This document shows positions 17,741 through 26,981 of a stretch of 64,000 nt of DNA, piece after piece. Position numbers and translations under genes: made by a program. The notes under the pieces are model-generated. The model ran no database searches. It saw only the letters and a program-made list of their open reading frames with translations, and had not been told where the DNA came from. The stretch's first letter is position 1, and each line of letters starts with the position of its first letter. Source of the stretch: Gracilibacillus halotolerans (GTDB lineage: Bacteria; Bacillota; Bacilli; Bacillales; Amphibacillaceae); assembly GCF_014206945.1 (NCBI RefSeq), contig NZ_JACHON010000001.1, positions 3,574 through 67,573 of the forward strand. The letters are read 5' to 3'.

Positions 17741-18292
17741 TCGTTTTTCAATGGCTACAACAAAAGGTGGTCGGTTGATTTGATTAATAAATTCATATCT
17801 TGTTACTTCAAAATGTTTTTGATCTAATGCTTCACAGTAGGAAACAACGGATTCTTTTTCTTCTCTTCCACCTTCATGGCCATGATAAATGACAAGAACG
17901 ATTCTACCACCAGTGACGAGTCGATCCTGTATTTTTTGAATTGCTTCAATTGTCGTTTCAGGTTTCGTAATAATGGAATGGTCTTCACCAGGTAAATAAC
18001 CAAGATTAAAAATGGCAGCTCGAACCGCCTTATCATGTAAATATTTATCTACATTTTCATGACCATCTAAATGTAACTGCACATTTGTAACATGATTCTC
18101 TTTTAACAATTGAGATGTATTAGTAATAGCTTGCTCCTGAATATCGAAACTATGTACTTCACCATTAATGCCGACCAATCGACTTAATAATAAAGTGTCA
18201 TGCCCATTCCCGCATGTAGCATCAATAGCTACATCACCATCTTGGACAACCTCTTGCAGTAGTTCGTGTGCATAAGGGATAATCCTTTTCAT
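17735..18292 (-). CDS. mnmM: SAM-dependent methyltransferase YtqB, likely tRNA mnm5s2U methyltransferase MnmM
   Basis: 185 residues, Rossmann-fold rRNA_methylase-type protein. DATCGNGHDT (D24 to T33) is the SAM-binding motif I; FNLGYLPGEDHSIIT is the conserved active-site loop. B. subtilis YtqB has been reported as the Gram-positive enzyme that methylates nm5s2U to mnm5s2U in tRNA wobble positions; the assignment here follows family resemblance and the ytpB neighbourhood. The ATG follows AAAGGAGT. It is a single gene, divergent from ytzC. Confidence 0.85.
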   Translation of the reverse strand: MKRIIPYAHELLQEVVQDGDVAIDATCGNGHDTLLLSRLVGINGEVHSFDIQEQAITNTSQLLKENHVTNVQLHLDGHENVDKYLHDKAVRAAIFNLGYLPGEDHSIITKPETTIEAIQKIQDRLVTGGRIVLVIYHGHEGGREEKESVVSYCEALDQKHFEVTRYEFINQINRPPFVVAIEKRK

Positions 18293-18400
18293 ATAAAATA
18301 ACTCCTTTGGTAAACGTTACTTCCCTCTATTTTAGCAAAAGACTATACGAAGGCACATGTTTTTTGTCTTATGTGAAAAAATAGGGGTGAGGTGATGATG

Positions 18401-18685
18401 ATGACAACAAGGGATTCCATGAAAGACCTATTATCTAGTAGTGAAAAAATCATCGAACAAGCAGAAGAACAATTAGAGCTATCAAACCGTGGAACATTTC
18501 AAATGAATGAGGATTATCGGAATGCCCAGCTCGAATTAGAAACACTATCATATAAAATAGATAAGGTTATGAATAGTGCAAATGCACAGCAAAAAGAAGA
18601 GCTCCATCGCCTACAACTGCTTGTAAACGAACGATTAAATGATATGATTTTTAGTGATTTAGATCTGACACAATTTTATAGATAA
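18401..18685 (+). CDS. ytzC: YtzC-like small protein (DUF2524)
   Basis: About 94 residues, almost entirely helical and charged (SSSEKIIEQAEEQLELSN; LQLLVNERLNDM), with no signal or membrane segment. Resembles B. subtilis YtzC, function unknown, which also lies near ytqB. Start choice is uncertain: one GTG (18392) and three ATG codons lie in a row; the ATG at 18401 has the best spacing to GAGGTG. Confidence 0.7.
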   Translation: MTTRDSMKDLLSSSEKIIEQAEEQLELSNRGTFQMNEDYRNAQLELETLSYKIDKVMNSANAQQKEELHRLQLLVNERLNDMIFSDLDLTQFYR

Positions 18686-18708
18686 TTATTTTCTTCATTT
18701 ATTACTTG

Positions 18709-18752
18709 AACTGTCTTGTTATACTTTATAACATAGACAGTTTTCTTTTTAT
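18709..18752 (+). terminator. Terminator after ytzC
   Basis: AACTGTCT-TGTTAT and ATAACA-TAGACAGTT form a long, nearly perfect stem, followed by TTCTTTTTAT. Confidence 0.8.
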
Positions 18753-18918
18753 AGAGATAGTTATCTTAGGTATGTCCATCTATGTTAACATTTTAAAATT
18801 TTGCTTGATTTGAAACTTTTTCTATCGTTTACCCGTAAATAGTAAGGAAGGATGATGAAAGGTATTCGGAGACTGTATCATTTTCCAATGACTATACTAA
18901 AATTAGGAGGAAACATCA

Positions 18919-20631
18919 ATGATTGGAGTACTTATATCAAGTCTCATAGCGATGATATTATATGTGATCGGATTATTAGTTATCGTAATCCGCTCTAAAA
19001 AAAGTTCAAGTGTAATGTTTAAAAATGGAATGATTCTATTTATAGTTGGTTATGTTATAACGTTTGTTGTTTTTTATTTCGCGCTTCCAGCAATTACAGT
19101 TCCTAACATGTTAATAGCGAATACGATTATTGCTATACTATTATTACCCATACTGTTAATGGCAACTAAAACCGATAAGAAAGTAGAAACACGTTTAGCA
19201 GTGCCTATTACAACGCTCTTAAGTTTGTCTGTTATAGCAATTATTGTTGTTATATTTGTCGGTGTGGCTAGTTTGGATAACTCTTATGATTCGATTGCAA
19301 AAGCAGAGCAAGAGGAAGCTAAGCCGTTAACAAAAGATCAAACGCCTATAACCGTGGCGCCAGAGTTTGCACGTAATAAGATACAAAAAGCAATGAGTGT
19401 AGTACCTAATACGCAGTTTTACGACTTAGGTAAACTACAAGTTCAAGAAGTGAATGGAGAAGTAATTTATGTAGCTCCAGTTGAATTTGCAGACTTTTTT
19501 AAGTATTTACGTGGTAAGGAAACTGCAGGATATTTCACTATTTCTGCAACAGATGTAAATGCTCAGCCAGTATTTCATGAAGAAGCTATGACCTATACGA
19601 ATTCGAGCTATTTTAATAAATATGTTAACCGAGTTATTTATAACAAATACCCACAATATATTCAAAGTGGTGAAGCACAAATTGAATTAGATGAAGATGG
19701 TAAGTCTTGGTATGTACAAACAATATACCGTCCAATCTCTATCACGAATAAGCCAGATCTACAGGATATTAAAGCAGTGGTTATTGATCCTCAAACAGGG
19801 GATTTAAAAATGTATAATGCAAACGAAGTCCCAGATTTTATAGAGGGATCAATCAGTTCTGAAATGGCTACATTAGAGAATAAATATTTTGGTAAGTATA
19901 TTCACGGATGGATAAATAGTCTTTTTGGTAAAAGAGATGTTAAAATTCCAAATGAATCCGGAGTCGAATCAAGTGTAACACCGATTTTTGATGAGGAAGG
20001 GGAAATGTACTACTTTACCGATTTCTCTTCTCCTAAAGAAAATATTGATTCTGCATTAGGATATTCATTAATCCATGCTCGTACAGGGGAATTGACCTAC
20101 TTTAGTGGTCAGAAAAATAGTGGGATAATGGACAGTGAAGGTGCGAAACAAATCGTTAATAAAGAATTCCCAGAAAAGAAATGGGAAGGGTATATGCCAG
20201 TACTATATAATATTGATGGAAACCCTACTTGGGTCGTCAATGTGCTAGATCCAAACGGTTTACACAAACAGTATGCTTATATCAAAGCTGATGATGCTGA
20301 TTTTGTAGTATTTGGGGATACGGCAAGTGAAACGCTTGACGCATACCGAATGGCTTTATTACAACGGCCAGGAAACGTAGAAGCAACAGATGATGCGATG
20401 TTAGAGAATAGAAATGGAACGGTTACGCGTGTATTGGTTACTTCTACCGAACAAGGTCAAGCGGTGCAATTCTTATTAGAAAATGACCAAACGATTTATA
20501 CAATTAATGCAAGTAAATTCCCACATGCCATTTTCTTGCAACCAACGGACAAAGTCGAAGCAGAAGTACACGTGATTGATGAAAATAATGCAACGATTGA
20601 AACATTGAAAGTAGAAGGGTTAGTTGAGTAA
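18919..20631 (+). CDS. Large membrane protein with extracytoplasmic domain, unknown function
   Basis: 570 residues. Four hydrophobic helices in the first 117 residues (about 2-22, 34-56, 61-80, 93-117) are followed by a long extracytoplasmic part of 450 residues. Recurring patterns such as VVIDPQTGDLKMYN and SLIHARTGELTYFSG look like PepSY-type beta units (a similarity I infer by eye). The C-terminal 90 residues resemble a small beta-barrel (NGTVTRVLVTSTEQGQAVQF). A good GGAGG site precedes the ATG. Flanking terminators make it monocistronic. It may handle cell-envelope proteins or ligands, but no function is assigned. Confidence 0.75.
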   Translation: MIGVLISSLIAMILYVIGLLVIVIRSKKSSSVMFKNGMILFIVGYVITFVVFYFALPAITVPNMLIANTIIAILLLPILLMATKTDKKVETRLAVPITTLLSLSVIAIIVVIFVGVASLDNSYDSIAKAEQEEAKPLTKDQTPITVAPEFARNKIQKAMSVVPNTQFYDLGKLQVQEVNGEVIYVAPVEFADFFKYLRGKETAGYFTISATDVNAQPVFHEEAMTYTNSSYFNKYVNRVIYNKYPQYIQSGEAQIELDEDGKSWYVQTIYRPISITNKPDLQDIKAVVIDPQTGDLKMYNANEVPDFIEGSISSEMATLENKYFGKYIHGWINSLFGKRDVKIPNESGVESSVTPIFDEEGEMYYFTDFSSPKENIDSALGYSLIHARTGELTYFSGQKNSGIMDSEGAKQIVNKEFPEKKWEGYMPVLYNIDGNPTWVVNVLDPNGLHKQYAYIKADDADFVVFGDTASETLDAYRMALLQRPGNVEATDDAMLENRNGTVTRVLVTSTEQGQAVQFLLENDQTIYTINASKFPHAIFLQPTDKVEAEVHVIDENNATIETLKVEGLVE

Positions 20632-20643
20632 CAGATCAAGAAA

Positions 20644-20692
20644 GAAAGCTGTTCAGGCGAAGAAATTTATGCTTGAACAGCTTTCAATATTT
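20644..20692 (+). terminator. Hairpin after the large membrane protein gene
   Basis: GAAAGCTGTTCA (20644-20655) pairs perfectly with TGAACAGCTTTC (20674-20685). The following tract, AATATTTAAAT, is A/T-rich but not a pure T-run. Confidence 0.6.
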
Positions 20693-20713
20693 AAATAACC
20701 AATAACGAATTTA

Positions 20714-20812
20714 TTATTGCTCTGGCTTCTTAGCGATGAACACTGCAAGCCAATAATCATGCATTCATTAATTAACAATCTTCTATCAACGCACTTGAGA
20801 GCCTGCTTCAAA
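20714..20812 (-). pseudogene. Possible remnant of a methyltransferase C-terminus
   Basis: Read on the minus strand, a frame ending at 20714 gives EAGSQVR, two stops, more short broken pieces and then MHDYWLAVFIAKKPEQ. The last stretch resembles the closing segment of class I SAM methyltransferases (HDYW.AVF.AKKP, from memory). Four in-frame stops make it non-functional. It lies directly downstream of the interrupted transglutaminase gene, so this 0.7-kb stretch looks like decaying DNA. Confidence 0.35.
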
Positions 20813-20822
20813 TTAGAATAAA

Positions 20823-21431
20823 CTATAGACTTTCTGGTAAGCCATCTTGATACATGGTAATTGCGTTAGAATGTTCTTTTAAGGTAGAAATAGTCTGCGG
20901 ATGAGGGGTAGCATAAATATGTGGATAATCTTTTTCACCGAGGTCTTCATTAATAGAAAAGGCTAGCTTTTCTTCTTTGATGGAAAATTGAGCATCTACT
21001 CCATCTTTATTACCTCTTGCATCAACTCGAATCCATTGATCGATAGACGATAGGAAAATTGCATTCAAAGCATGAAGGCTATATCCTCCTTCTGGAGAAT
21101 CAAATAACATCAATCTTTGGTAATTGAAACCTGTTGGGATACCTTGGGAGCGTAAAAGAGCTGCTAGTAGATTAGATTTCGCATAACATATTCCTTCTTT
21201 GAAACGTAAAACTTCAGAAGCATGACAAGTAACTCTTTCAGATTGAATATCTCAAGAATGAGCAAAGTGGTCACGCACAAATTCAAATGCAATCTTCGCT
21301 TTTTCTATTTCATTTTGATTCGGATGAAAAAGTTCTTCAGCTTTTTTTTGAATAAGCCGATCAGAATAATTAATAGTATTAGTTTCGACTAAATAATCGC
21401 TTAGGTGATCCGAAGCCGTGATCAAATGCAT
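20823..21431 (-). pseudogene. Transglutaminase-like gene interrupted by one in-frame TGA
   Basis: From an ATG at 21431 behind GAGGAGTG the frame runs 59 codons, meets TGA at 21254-21252, then continues open for 142 codons to a normal stop. The whole encodes a small papain-fold transglutaminase-like protein: the cysteine lies in EGICYAKSNLL, the histidine in YSLHALNA and the aspartate in IRVDARGN. The interrupted spot reads VRDHFAHS-stop-DIQ, where relatives, as I remember them, have a tryptophan (HSWDIQ), so one TGG to TGA change explains it. No frameshift is present. It could be a fresh pseudogene, a sequencing error or, less likely, a read-through site. Confidence 0.75.
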
Positions 21432-21499
21432 CTTATCACTCCTCGTTTGCTTTCATATAGTATATATTTGTTTCCATATAATCACAACAAGTAATAAAA

Positions 21500-21532
21500 A
21501 ACAGGAAACGTTATAAAACATTTCCTGCTTTT
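21500..21532 (-). terminator. Terminator of the MFS transporter gene
   Basis: On the minus strand CAGGAAA and TTTCCTG pair around a short loop, followed by TTTTTTATT. The stem includes the transporter's stop codon. Confidence 0.75.
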
Positions 21533-22743
21533 TTTAGTCTACGATGGATTTCGTATGTAAAAAGTGCGCCAAGAATACTACATATTCCGATAAAAAGATA
21601 TCCTGCCTGCATCCCAATTTGGTTACTTTCTGTATAGGTAGCTCCTAATGATAAATTGGTAACCCATTCAATTATAAATCCGATTAGTAAGTTGGTAATG
21701 ACTCCGCCAATCCCGATAAGCGTTACAGTAAATGTAATAGCAGTATCCGTTCCACTCGTATATTTCTTCGCTAAAAGCGCCATCATAGTCGGATAAATTG
21801 GTCCAACTCCAAATCCAGCTAGAGCAAATAAAATGGCGTATTTATCTCCGGTAAAGATTGGGATAATACTTAAAATTCCGGCAAGTAAAGAGAAAATAAT
21901 AATAGACATAGCATAGCCCAATTTATCTGTAATCGGTCCGAATAGTAGACGTGCCAGCATAAATGTAAAGAAAAAGATAGACAACATGCCAGAAGCATCT
22001 TGCAACGACCAATTACTAGCGTTCATTAGATAGTTAACTAACCATGCCGCTATCCCGAATTCAACTGTAATTCCCATCGTTAAAGCAAGAACGATAAACC
22101 AAGCAATGGGATCTTTCGCAAGCTTATTTACAGATATTCGATCTTCTGTACCTTCTTGCTCCTTTGGATATTTACTCATCAATACAGGTATAACGGGTAG
22201 GAAACAAAGCAGCATCATAACAAAATACATTCCATTCCATCCTAATAGATTTCCACTAAACTCCCAACCCATTACACGTGCAGCCATAATAGGTGCAACT
22301 GTGGAACCTAGTCCATAGAAGAAGTGGGATAAATTTAACATGGTACCTGTATTTTTTGTGAATAAGCGTGCGGCGATAATAGCTAAGGCTATCTCAAGCA
22401 TCCCATTACCTAAATAAAGAATGAAATAAGCGCCGACTAACGAAGTGAACGTTGTAGAGAAATAAATTAACACTCCTGAAAGTCCCATCGTAACAAACGT
22501 AATCACACTCGTTAGTTTTGCGCCAATTTTATTGATTAGCCAGGACGTATACGAACATGCTAATAAAAAAGCGAAAGAATTAATAGCTAATAAAACCCCT
22601 AACATTCCTTCTGATAATGCTAAGTCAGACTGTATGTCTGGTAGTGCTGGTCCTTTTATATTCTCAGACATACCAAATATTAAAAAGCCACCAAATATAA
22701 CAATTAAAAGTAAATAATAATTCCTATTTTTCTTTACGGTCAT
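21511..22743 (-). CDS. Major facilitator superfamily transporter
   Basis: About 410 residues with twelve hydrophobic helices in two halves. The loop between helices 2 and 3 (SWLINKIGAKLTS) carries the MFS GxxxD/R-type motif region, and the matching loop after helix 8 is GPITDKLGYAM. The ATG at 22743 follows a TAGGAG ribosome site; an upstream ATG at 22854 would add 37 hydrophobic residues without one. N-terminal wording (GMSENIKGPALPDIQ) suggests the sugar or nucleoside-type FucP-like group, but the substrate is unknown. Divergent from ccpN. Confidence 0.8.
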   Translation of the reverse strand: MTVKKNRNYYLLLIVIFGGFLIFGMSENIKGPALPDIQSDLALSEGMLGVLLAINSFAFLLACSYTSWLINKIGAKLTSVITFVTMGLSGVLIYFSTTFTSLVGAYFILYLGNGMLEIALAIIAARLFTKNTGTMLNLSHFFYGLGSTVAPIMAARVMGWEFSGNLLGWNGMYFVMMLLCFLPVIPVLMSKYPKEQEGTEDRISVNKLAKDPIAWFIVLALTMGITVEFGIAAWLVNYLMNASNWSLQDASGMLSIFFFTFMLARLLFGPITDKLGYAMSIIIFSLLAGILSIIPIFTGDKYAILFALAGFGVGPIYPTMMALLAKKYTSGTDTAITFTVTLIGIGGVITNLLIGFIIEWVTNLSLGATYTESNQIGMQAGYLFIGICSILGALFTYEIHRRLKKAGNVL

Positions 22744-22862
22744 TTTGCTCCTATCCCCCAGTTGATACAAACGTTTACAATCGTATATTACTATACTAAG
22801 CGAATAGAAACATAGAAAATGGATTATAAATTTATTATCGAGTGATTTATACATATATTCTG

Positions 22863-22891
22863 TTTACTTTGGTTATGAATTCCGATATAAT
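22863..22891 (+). promoter_or_regulatory. Sigma-A promoter of ccpN-yqfL
   Basis: TTTACT (22863-22868), 17-bp spacer, TATAAT (22886-22891), about 97 bp ahead of the ccpN start. Confidence 0.65.
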
Positions 22892-22987
22892 ACAACACAT
22901 ATAAGTAATGTGTTGCGTTCTTTAATGGGTTTCATCGACTATTCATTAGTTTAATTAGAATAGGATGAATGTATGTAGGAGGAAAAA

Positions 22988-23626
22988 ATGATCGAATTTT
23001 CTGAAAGACAAAAAAAGATAATGGAGATATTAGCAAAGCATGAACCAATAACCGCAGAACAAATAGCAGAGTTGTTAGGAGTTAGTAAAGGAACAATCCG
23101 TTCTGATTTAGCGGTTCTAGTGATGACAGGTTATATTGAAGCAAAACCTAAAGTTGGGTACTTTCTAGCAAAAGGTGCTCAAACAACAAAAACAATGGAA
23201 GCCTTTAAAAAAATAAAGGTTAAAGATGTACAAGGTGTAGCGATTACTGTTAATGGATCAACTACTGTAAACGATGCGGTAATCTCTCTATTTTTAGAAG
23301 ATGTAGGTTCTTTAATTATTGTGGATGAGAACCATTATTTAGAAGGAATAGTATCGAGAAAAGACTTGTTAAAGGTAACTTTAGGAAATGCGCAAGCAAC
23401 AACAATGCCTGTGCAAATGCTCATGACTCGGCAACCAAAAATTTATACTGCCACACCGGAGGAATCTGTATGGGAAGCTGCTAGAAAGCTCATTTATTAT
23501 GAGGTTGATAGCTTACCAGTAGTGAAGGTTGAGGAGAATCAGTCACAAAACATGAAGGTTATAGGTAGAATAACAAAAACAAATATTATTAAAGCGTTGC
23601 TTAACCTCGATAAAGAGGAGATCTAA
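22988..23626 (+). CDS. ccpN: Transcriptional repressor CcpN (HTH plus two CBS domains)
   Basis: 212 residues, the length of B. subtilis CcpN. The N-terminal winged helix-turn-helix (about 6-62, TAEQIAELLGVSKGTIRSDL) is followed by paired CBS modules (IVDENHYLEGIVSRKDL and SLPVVKVEENQ) that sense adenine nucleotides. CcpN represses gluconeogenic gapB and pckA when glycolytic carbon is present. AGGAGG precedes the ATG. Five bases separate it from yqfL, its known functional partner, and glpX follows. Confidence 0.92.
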   Translation: MIEFSERQKKIMEILAKHEPITAEQIAELLGVSKGTIRSDLAVLVMTGYIEAKPKVGYFLAKGAQTTKTMEAFKKIKVKDVQGVAITVNGSTTVNDAVISLFLEDVGSLIIVDENHYLEGIVSRKDLLKVTLGNAQATTMPVQMLMTRQPKIYTATPEESVWEAARKLIYYEVDSLPVVKVEENQSQNMKVIGRITKTNIIKALLNLDKEEI

Positions 23627-23640
23627 AAGGGGTGCTAAAT

Positions 23641-24462
23641 GTGATACAGAAAGAGAAATATGTTTATGTATGTTCTGACGCTGTTGGTGAGACAGCGGAA
23701 GCGGTAGTACGTGCGACGATACGTCAATTTACAAATAGCGAAGTTGGTATTAGAAGATATAGTCATCTACAAACAGAAGAAGAAGTTGAGAAGGTTGTAG
23801 CTGAAGTAAAGAGTAATCAAAGTTTTATTGCTTATACACTTGTTCAACCGGAATTACGTGCCAAAATGCAACAAGAAACAATTAAAATGGACGTTCGTGC
23901 TGTGGATGTTATGGGGCCAATGATGCAAGCGTATATTGATACGTTTAATGATAATCCGAAACCAGAACCTGGTCAGCGCCAAGTATTAGATGAGGAGTAC
24001 TTCAAACGAATTGAAGCAGTTGAATTTGCAGTAAAATATGACGACGGCAAAGACGTGAGAGGACTAGTACTAGCCGATGTTGTGTTAATAGGTGTTTCAA
24101 GAACTTCTAAAACACCACTTAGTATATTTTTAGCACATAAAGGGATTAAGACAGCAAACTTACCAATACTCCCTGATATGGAGCCACCAGAGGAGCTCTT
24201 CAAACCGGTTGACCGTATGATTATTGGATTAACGATTAATCCAGAGCAACTATTAAGAATTCGATCAGAACGATTAAAAACATTAGGGTTACCAGCGCAT
24301 TCAAGGTATGCCTCAATGGAACAAATCCAAAAAGAGTTAGAAACAGCAAATCAATGGATGGAACGTTTAAATTGTCCTGTGTTAAATGTATCGGACAAAT
24401 CAATCGAAGAGACTGCTGGAGTAATTATGGGATTATTGTCAGATAAGGAAAGGCAGAGGTAA
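23641..24462 (+). CDS. yqfL: PPDK/PEP-synthase regulatory protein family (YqfL, DUF299)
   Basis: 273 residues, bifunctional kinase/pyrophosphorylase family. YVYVCSDAVGETAEAV opens the protein and GVSRTSKTPLS is the family P-loop-like motif. In E. coli and plants the family switches PEP synthase or pyruvate phosphate dikinase by ADP-dependent phosphorylation; in B. subtilis YqfL was found to act together with CcpN. The GTG at 23641 follows AAGGGG at eight bases; a GTG at 23632 is an alternative. Its actual target kinase is not in this window. Confidence 0.88.
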   Translation: MIQKEKYVYVCSDAVGETAEAVVRATIRQFTNSEVGIRRYSHLQTEEEVEKVVAEVKSNQSFIAYTLVQPELRAKMQQETIKMDVRAVDVMGPMMQAYIDTFNDNPKPEPGQRQVLDEEYFKRIEAVEFAVKYDDGKDVRGLVLADVVLIGVSRTSKTPLSIFLAHKGIKTANLPILPDMEPPEELFKPVDRMIIGLTINPEQLLRIRSERLKTLGLPAHSRYASMEQIQKELETANQWMERLNCPVLNVSDKSIEETAGVIMGLLSDKERQR

Positions 24463-24529
24463 GAGAAACCGAATAAGCAATAGAGAAGTAACCGTTTGAT
24501 TTTAATAGTATGATAGGAGTGGGAGACTA

Positions 24530-25492
24530 ATGGAGAGAAGTTTATCAATGGAAATTGTTCGAGTAACGGAAGCTGCAGCACTTGCATCAGCACGTTGGAT
24601 GGGCAGAGGTCTAAAGAATGAAGCAGATGATGCTGCTACATCCGCAATGAGAGATGTGCTAGACACGGTACCGATGAAAGGCACTGTCGTTATTGGAGAA
24701 GGAGAAATGGATGAAGCTCCAATGCTATATATTGGAGAAAAGCTTGGTAATGGATATGGCCCTAGAGTAGATGTTGCTGTTGATCCATTAGAAGGAACCT
24801 CTATTGTTGCATCTGGAGGATCGAATGCATTAGCTGTTATAGCAATAGCTGATAAGGGAAATTTACTCCACGCGCCAGATATGTATATGGATAAAATTGC
24901 GGTAGGACCTGAGGCTGCTGGATGCGTTGATATAGAGGCGCCATTATATGATAATTTAAAAGCGGTAGCAAAAGCGAAAAATAAGGACTTAGATGATTTA
25001 GTTGTAACGATTTTAAACCGTAAGAAACATCAAGCGAGAATTGAGGAATTACGTAGTTATGGTGTGAGGATAAAGGTAATTGAGAATGGTGATGTAGCGG
25101 GAGCAATCAATACTGCCTTTGATAACACTGGAGTAGATATGCTACTAGGAGAAGGTGGTGCTCCAGAGGGAGTACTAGCAGCAGTTGCTCTTAAATGTTT
25201 AGGAGGAGAAATCCAAGGGAAACTAGCGCCTAAAAAAGAAGAAGAAATTAAGCGTTGTGCAGAGATGGGAATTGATATTAATAAAGTATTACGCATGGAT
25301 GATTTAGTTTCTGGAGATGATGCGATATTTGCAGCTACTGGTGTAACAGATGGTGAACTTCTTAAGGGTGTACAATTTAAAGGTTCTTTTGGCACAACTG
25401 AAACGATTGTGTTACGCGCTAAATCGGGAACCGTTCGTTTTGTAAAAGGACAACATAGTCTTATCAAAAAACCTAACTTAGTCATTTCATAA
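24530..25492 (+). CDS. glpX: Fructose-1,6-bisphosphatase class II GlpX
   Basis: 320 residues. Hydrolyses fructose-1,6-bisphosphate in gluconeogenesis. [18 protein letters not shown] carries the metal-binding glutamates and [20 protein letters not shown] the lithium-sensitive phosphatase signature (DPLEGT). [13 protein letters not shown] is a conserved substrate loop. The ATG follows AGGAGTGGG. It lies 67 bp after yqfL, so regulator and enzyme of gluconeogenesis may be cotranscribed. Confidence 0.93.
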   Translation: MERSLSMEIVRVTEAAALASARWMGRGLKNEADDAATSAMRDVLDTVPMKGTVVIGEGEMDEAPMLYIGEKLGNGYGPRVDVAVDPLEGTSIVASGGSNALAVIAIADKGNLLHAPDMYMDKIAVGPEAAGCVDIEAPLYDNLKAVAKAKNKDLDDLVVTILNRKKHQARIEELRSYGVRIKVIENGDVAGAINTAFDNTGVDMLLGEGGAPEGVLAAVALKCLGGEIQGKLAPKKEEEIKRCAEMGIDINKVLRMDDLVSGDDAIFAATGVTDGELLKGVQFKGSFGTTETIVLRAKSGTVRFVKGQHSLIKKPNLVIS

Positions 25493-25520
25493 TACAGCTT
25501 AAATATAGGGGGGTATTTTG

Positions 25521-26489
25521 TTGAAGAAAAAAGTACTTGTTACAGAGCCAATTCCTTCCCATGTGAAAGAGTTGCTTGAAAGAGAAGTAGAAGTGGAGTT
25601 ATGGGAGCAGGCAGATCAAATGCCAAGGGAGTTATTATTGGAGAAAATTACAGATAAACATGGACTAATCACCTCAAAGGACCAGATTGACGAAGAATTA
25701 ATCAAGCATGCTCCAGTTTTAGAAGCAGTTAGTAATATTTCTGTAGGCTACGATAACTTTGACGTCCAAGTATTGAAGGAAAATAATATTTTGGCGACAC
25801 ATACTCCATATGTACTTGATGAAACAGTTGCTGACTTAATTTTTGGCTTAATTATTAGCACAGCGAGAAGAATTCCTGAACTCGATCGGTATGTAAAAGA
25901 TGGTAATTGGACACATTCCATTGATACCCCGATGTTTGGAGACAATGTGCATCATAAGAAATTAGGTATTATTGGAATGGGACGAATTGGAGAAAAGGTT
26001 GCAAGAAGAGCACGTTTAGGATTTGAGATGGAGGTCTCTTATTACAATCGAAATCGAAAAGAAGAGGTGGAAACTAAATACGATGTGTATTATGAAGATT
26101 TTCATTCTTTAATTGCTACTTCTGATTTTATATTACTGATGACTCCATTAACAGATGAAACCTATCACCTCATTGATAAAGATGCCTTTGAAAACATGAA
26201 GGAAAGTTGTTTCTTTATTAACGCATCTAGAGGAGCAGTAGTAAATGAGTCTGAGTTAATAGCTGCTTTAGAACAAAAACAAATACGTGGAGCAGGATTA
26301 GATGTCTTCACTCAGGAACCTGTAGATATAAGTAATCCATTACTCAAAATGAACAATGTTGTCACTCTTCCACATGTTGGCTCTGCAACTGCTGAAACGA
26401 GAGACGAGATGAAACAATTTACAGCTGAAAGTATGTTGAAATGCTTGCAAGGGGACAAACCCGAATCTTTAATAAAAGAGCTAAAATAA
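25521..26489 (+). CDS. D-2-hydroxyacid dehydrogenase (glyoxylate/hydroxypyruvate reductase type)
   Basis: About 322 residues, NAD(P)-dependent. The dinucleotide fold shows LGIIGMGRIGEKVARRA. The catalytic arginine lies in INASRGAVVNE, the glutamate in DVFTQEPVD and the histidine in LPHVGSAT. Resembles GyaR/YvcT, which reduce glyoxylate, hydroxypyruvate or 2-ketogluconate. Two adjacent TTG codons (25518, 25521) could start translation; the second has better spacing to GGGGGG. It follows glpX closely, suggesting a role in central three-carbon metabolism (inference). Confidence 0.85.
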   Translation: MKKKVLVTEPIPSHVKELLEREVEVELWEQADQMPRELLLEKITDKHGLITSKDQIDEELIKHAPVLEAVSNISVGYDNFDVQVLKENNILATHTPYVLDETVADLIFGLIISTARRIPELDRYVKDGNWTHSIDTPMFGDNVHHKKLGIIGMGRIGEKVARRARLGFEMEVSYYNRNRKEEVETKYDVYYEDFHSLIATSDFILLMTPLTDETYHLIDKDAFENMKESCFFINASRGAVVNESELIAALEQKQIRGAGLDVFTQEPVDISNPLLKMNNVVTLPHVGSATAETRDEMKQFTAESMLKCLQGDKPESLIKELK

Positions 26490-26631
26490 ATAGATTCGAC
26501 AAAATAATTGTTTAATACGATAGATTTTTGAAAAATTATTGTTCCAATCGGATTCTTTTGTAGTATTATATTAGGTGGAATCAATAATCAACGTTACAAA
26601 GGAACCTGAGTAGAACAATGAGGTGGAAAAA

Positions 26632-26847
26632 GTGGATTTAGTCAAGGAGGCTATGACATTACCCGTCGATAACTTTTTGGGTATGTTACTATATGCCGTC
26701 ATATATATGTTAGTTACAGGGATAGTCTTTTCACTAGCACTTCGATTTATCCCTAATAAGCTCCCATATGCACTGAAGAGCTTGATTGTACTTATTGCTA
26801 TAATTATTAGTTTATATATATGGTGGATCACGATTGTCTCCCCGTAA
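26632..26847 (+). CDS. Small two-helix membrane protein
   Basis: About 71 residues with two hydrophobic helices (near residues 16-39 and 50-67) joined by a short loop RFIPNKLP. A GTG at 26632 follows GAGGTGG at five bases; a GTG nine bases earlier is possible. No family recognised. A terminator follows, so it is a single-gene unit. Confidence 0.65.
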   Translation: MDLVKEAMTLPVDNFLGMLLYAVIYMLVTGIVFSLALRFIPNKLPYALKSLIVLIAIIISLYIWWITIVSP

Positions 26848-26882
26848 AAGAGAGACTTGAAAGAATTAAATAGTTGTAATAG

Positions 26883-26925
26883 AAAAGGTGATTTGAATTA
26901 TATTCAGATCATCTTTTTTTTATTT
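26883..26925 (+). terminator. Terminator after the small membrane protein gene
   Basis: AAGGTGATTTGAA pairs with TTCAGATCATCTT with G-U wobbles, followed by a long T-run. Confidence 0.8.
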
Positions 26926-26950
26926 TTTTAATTATTTTTTTTAAAAAGGA

Positions 26951-26978
26951 TTGCAATATAGGAAAACTAGCATATAAT
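26951..26978 (+). promoter_or_regulatory. Promoter of the gntR-ABC-sigma operon
   Basis: TTGCAA (26951-26956), 16-bp spacer, TATAAT (26973-26978). The downstream operator starts four bases after the -10 box. Confidence 0.65.
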
Positions 26979-26981
26979 ATA

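Noticed and set aside
18852-18998. Short ORF overlapping the start of the large membrane protein gene
   Set aside because: It has an AAGGAAGG site, but its end overlaps the next gene out of frame and composition gives no support.
25057-25485. 142-codon minus-strand frame opposite glpX
   Set aside because: Antisense shadow of glpX; no start signal and no protein-like features.
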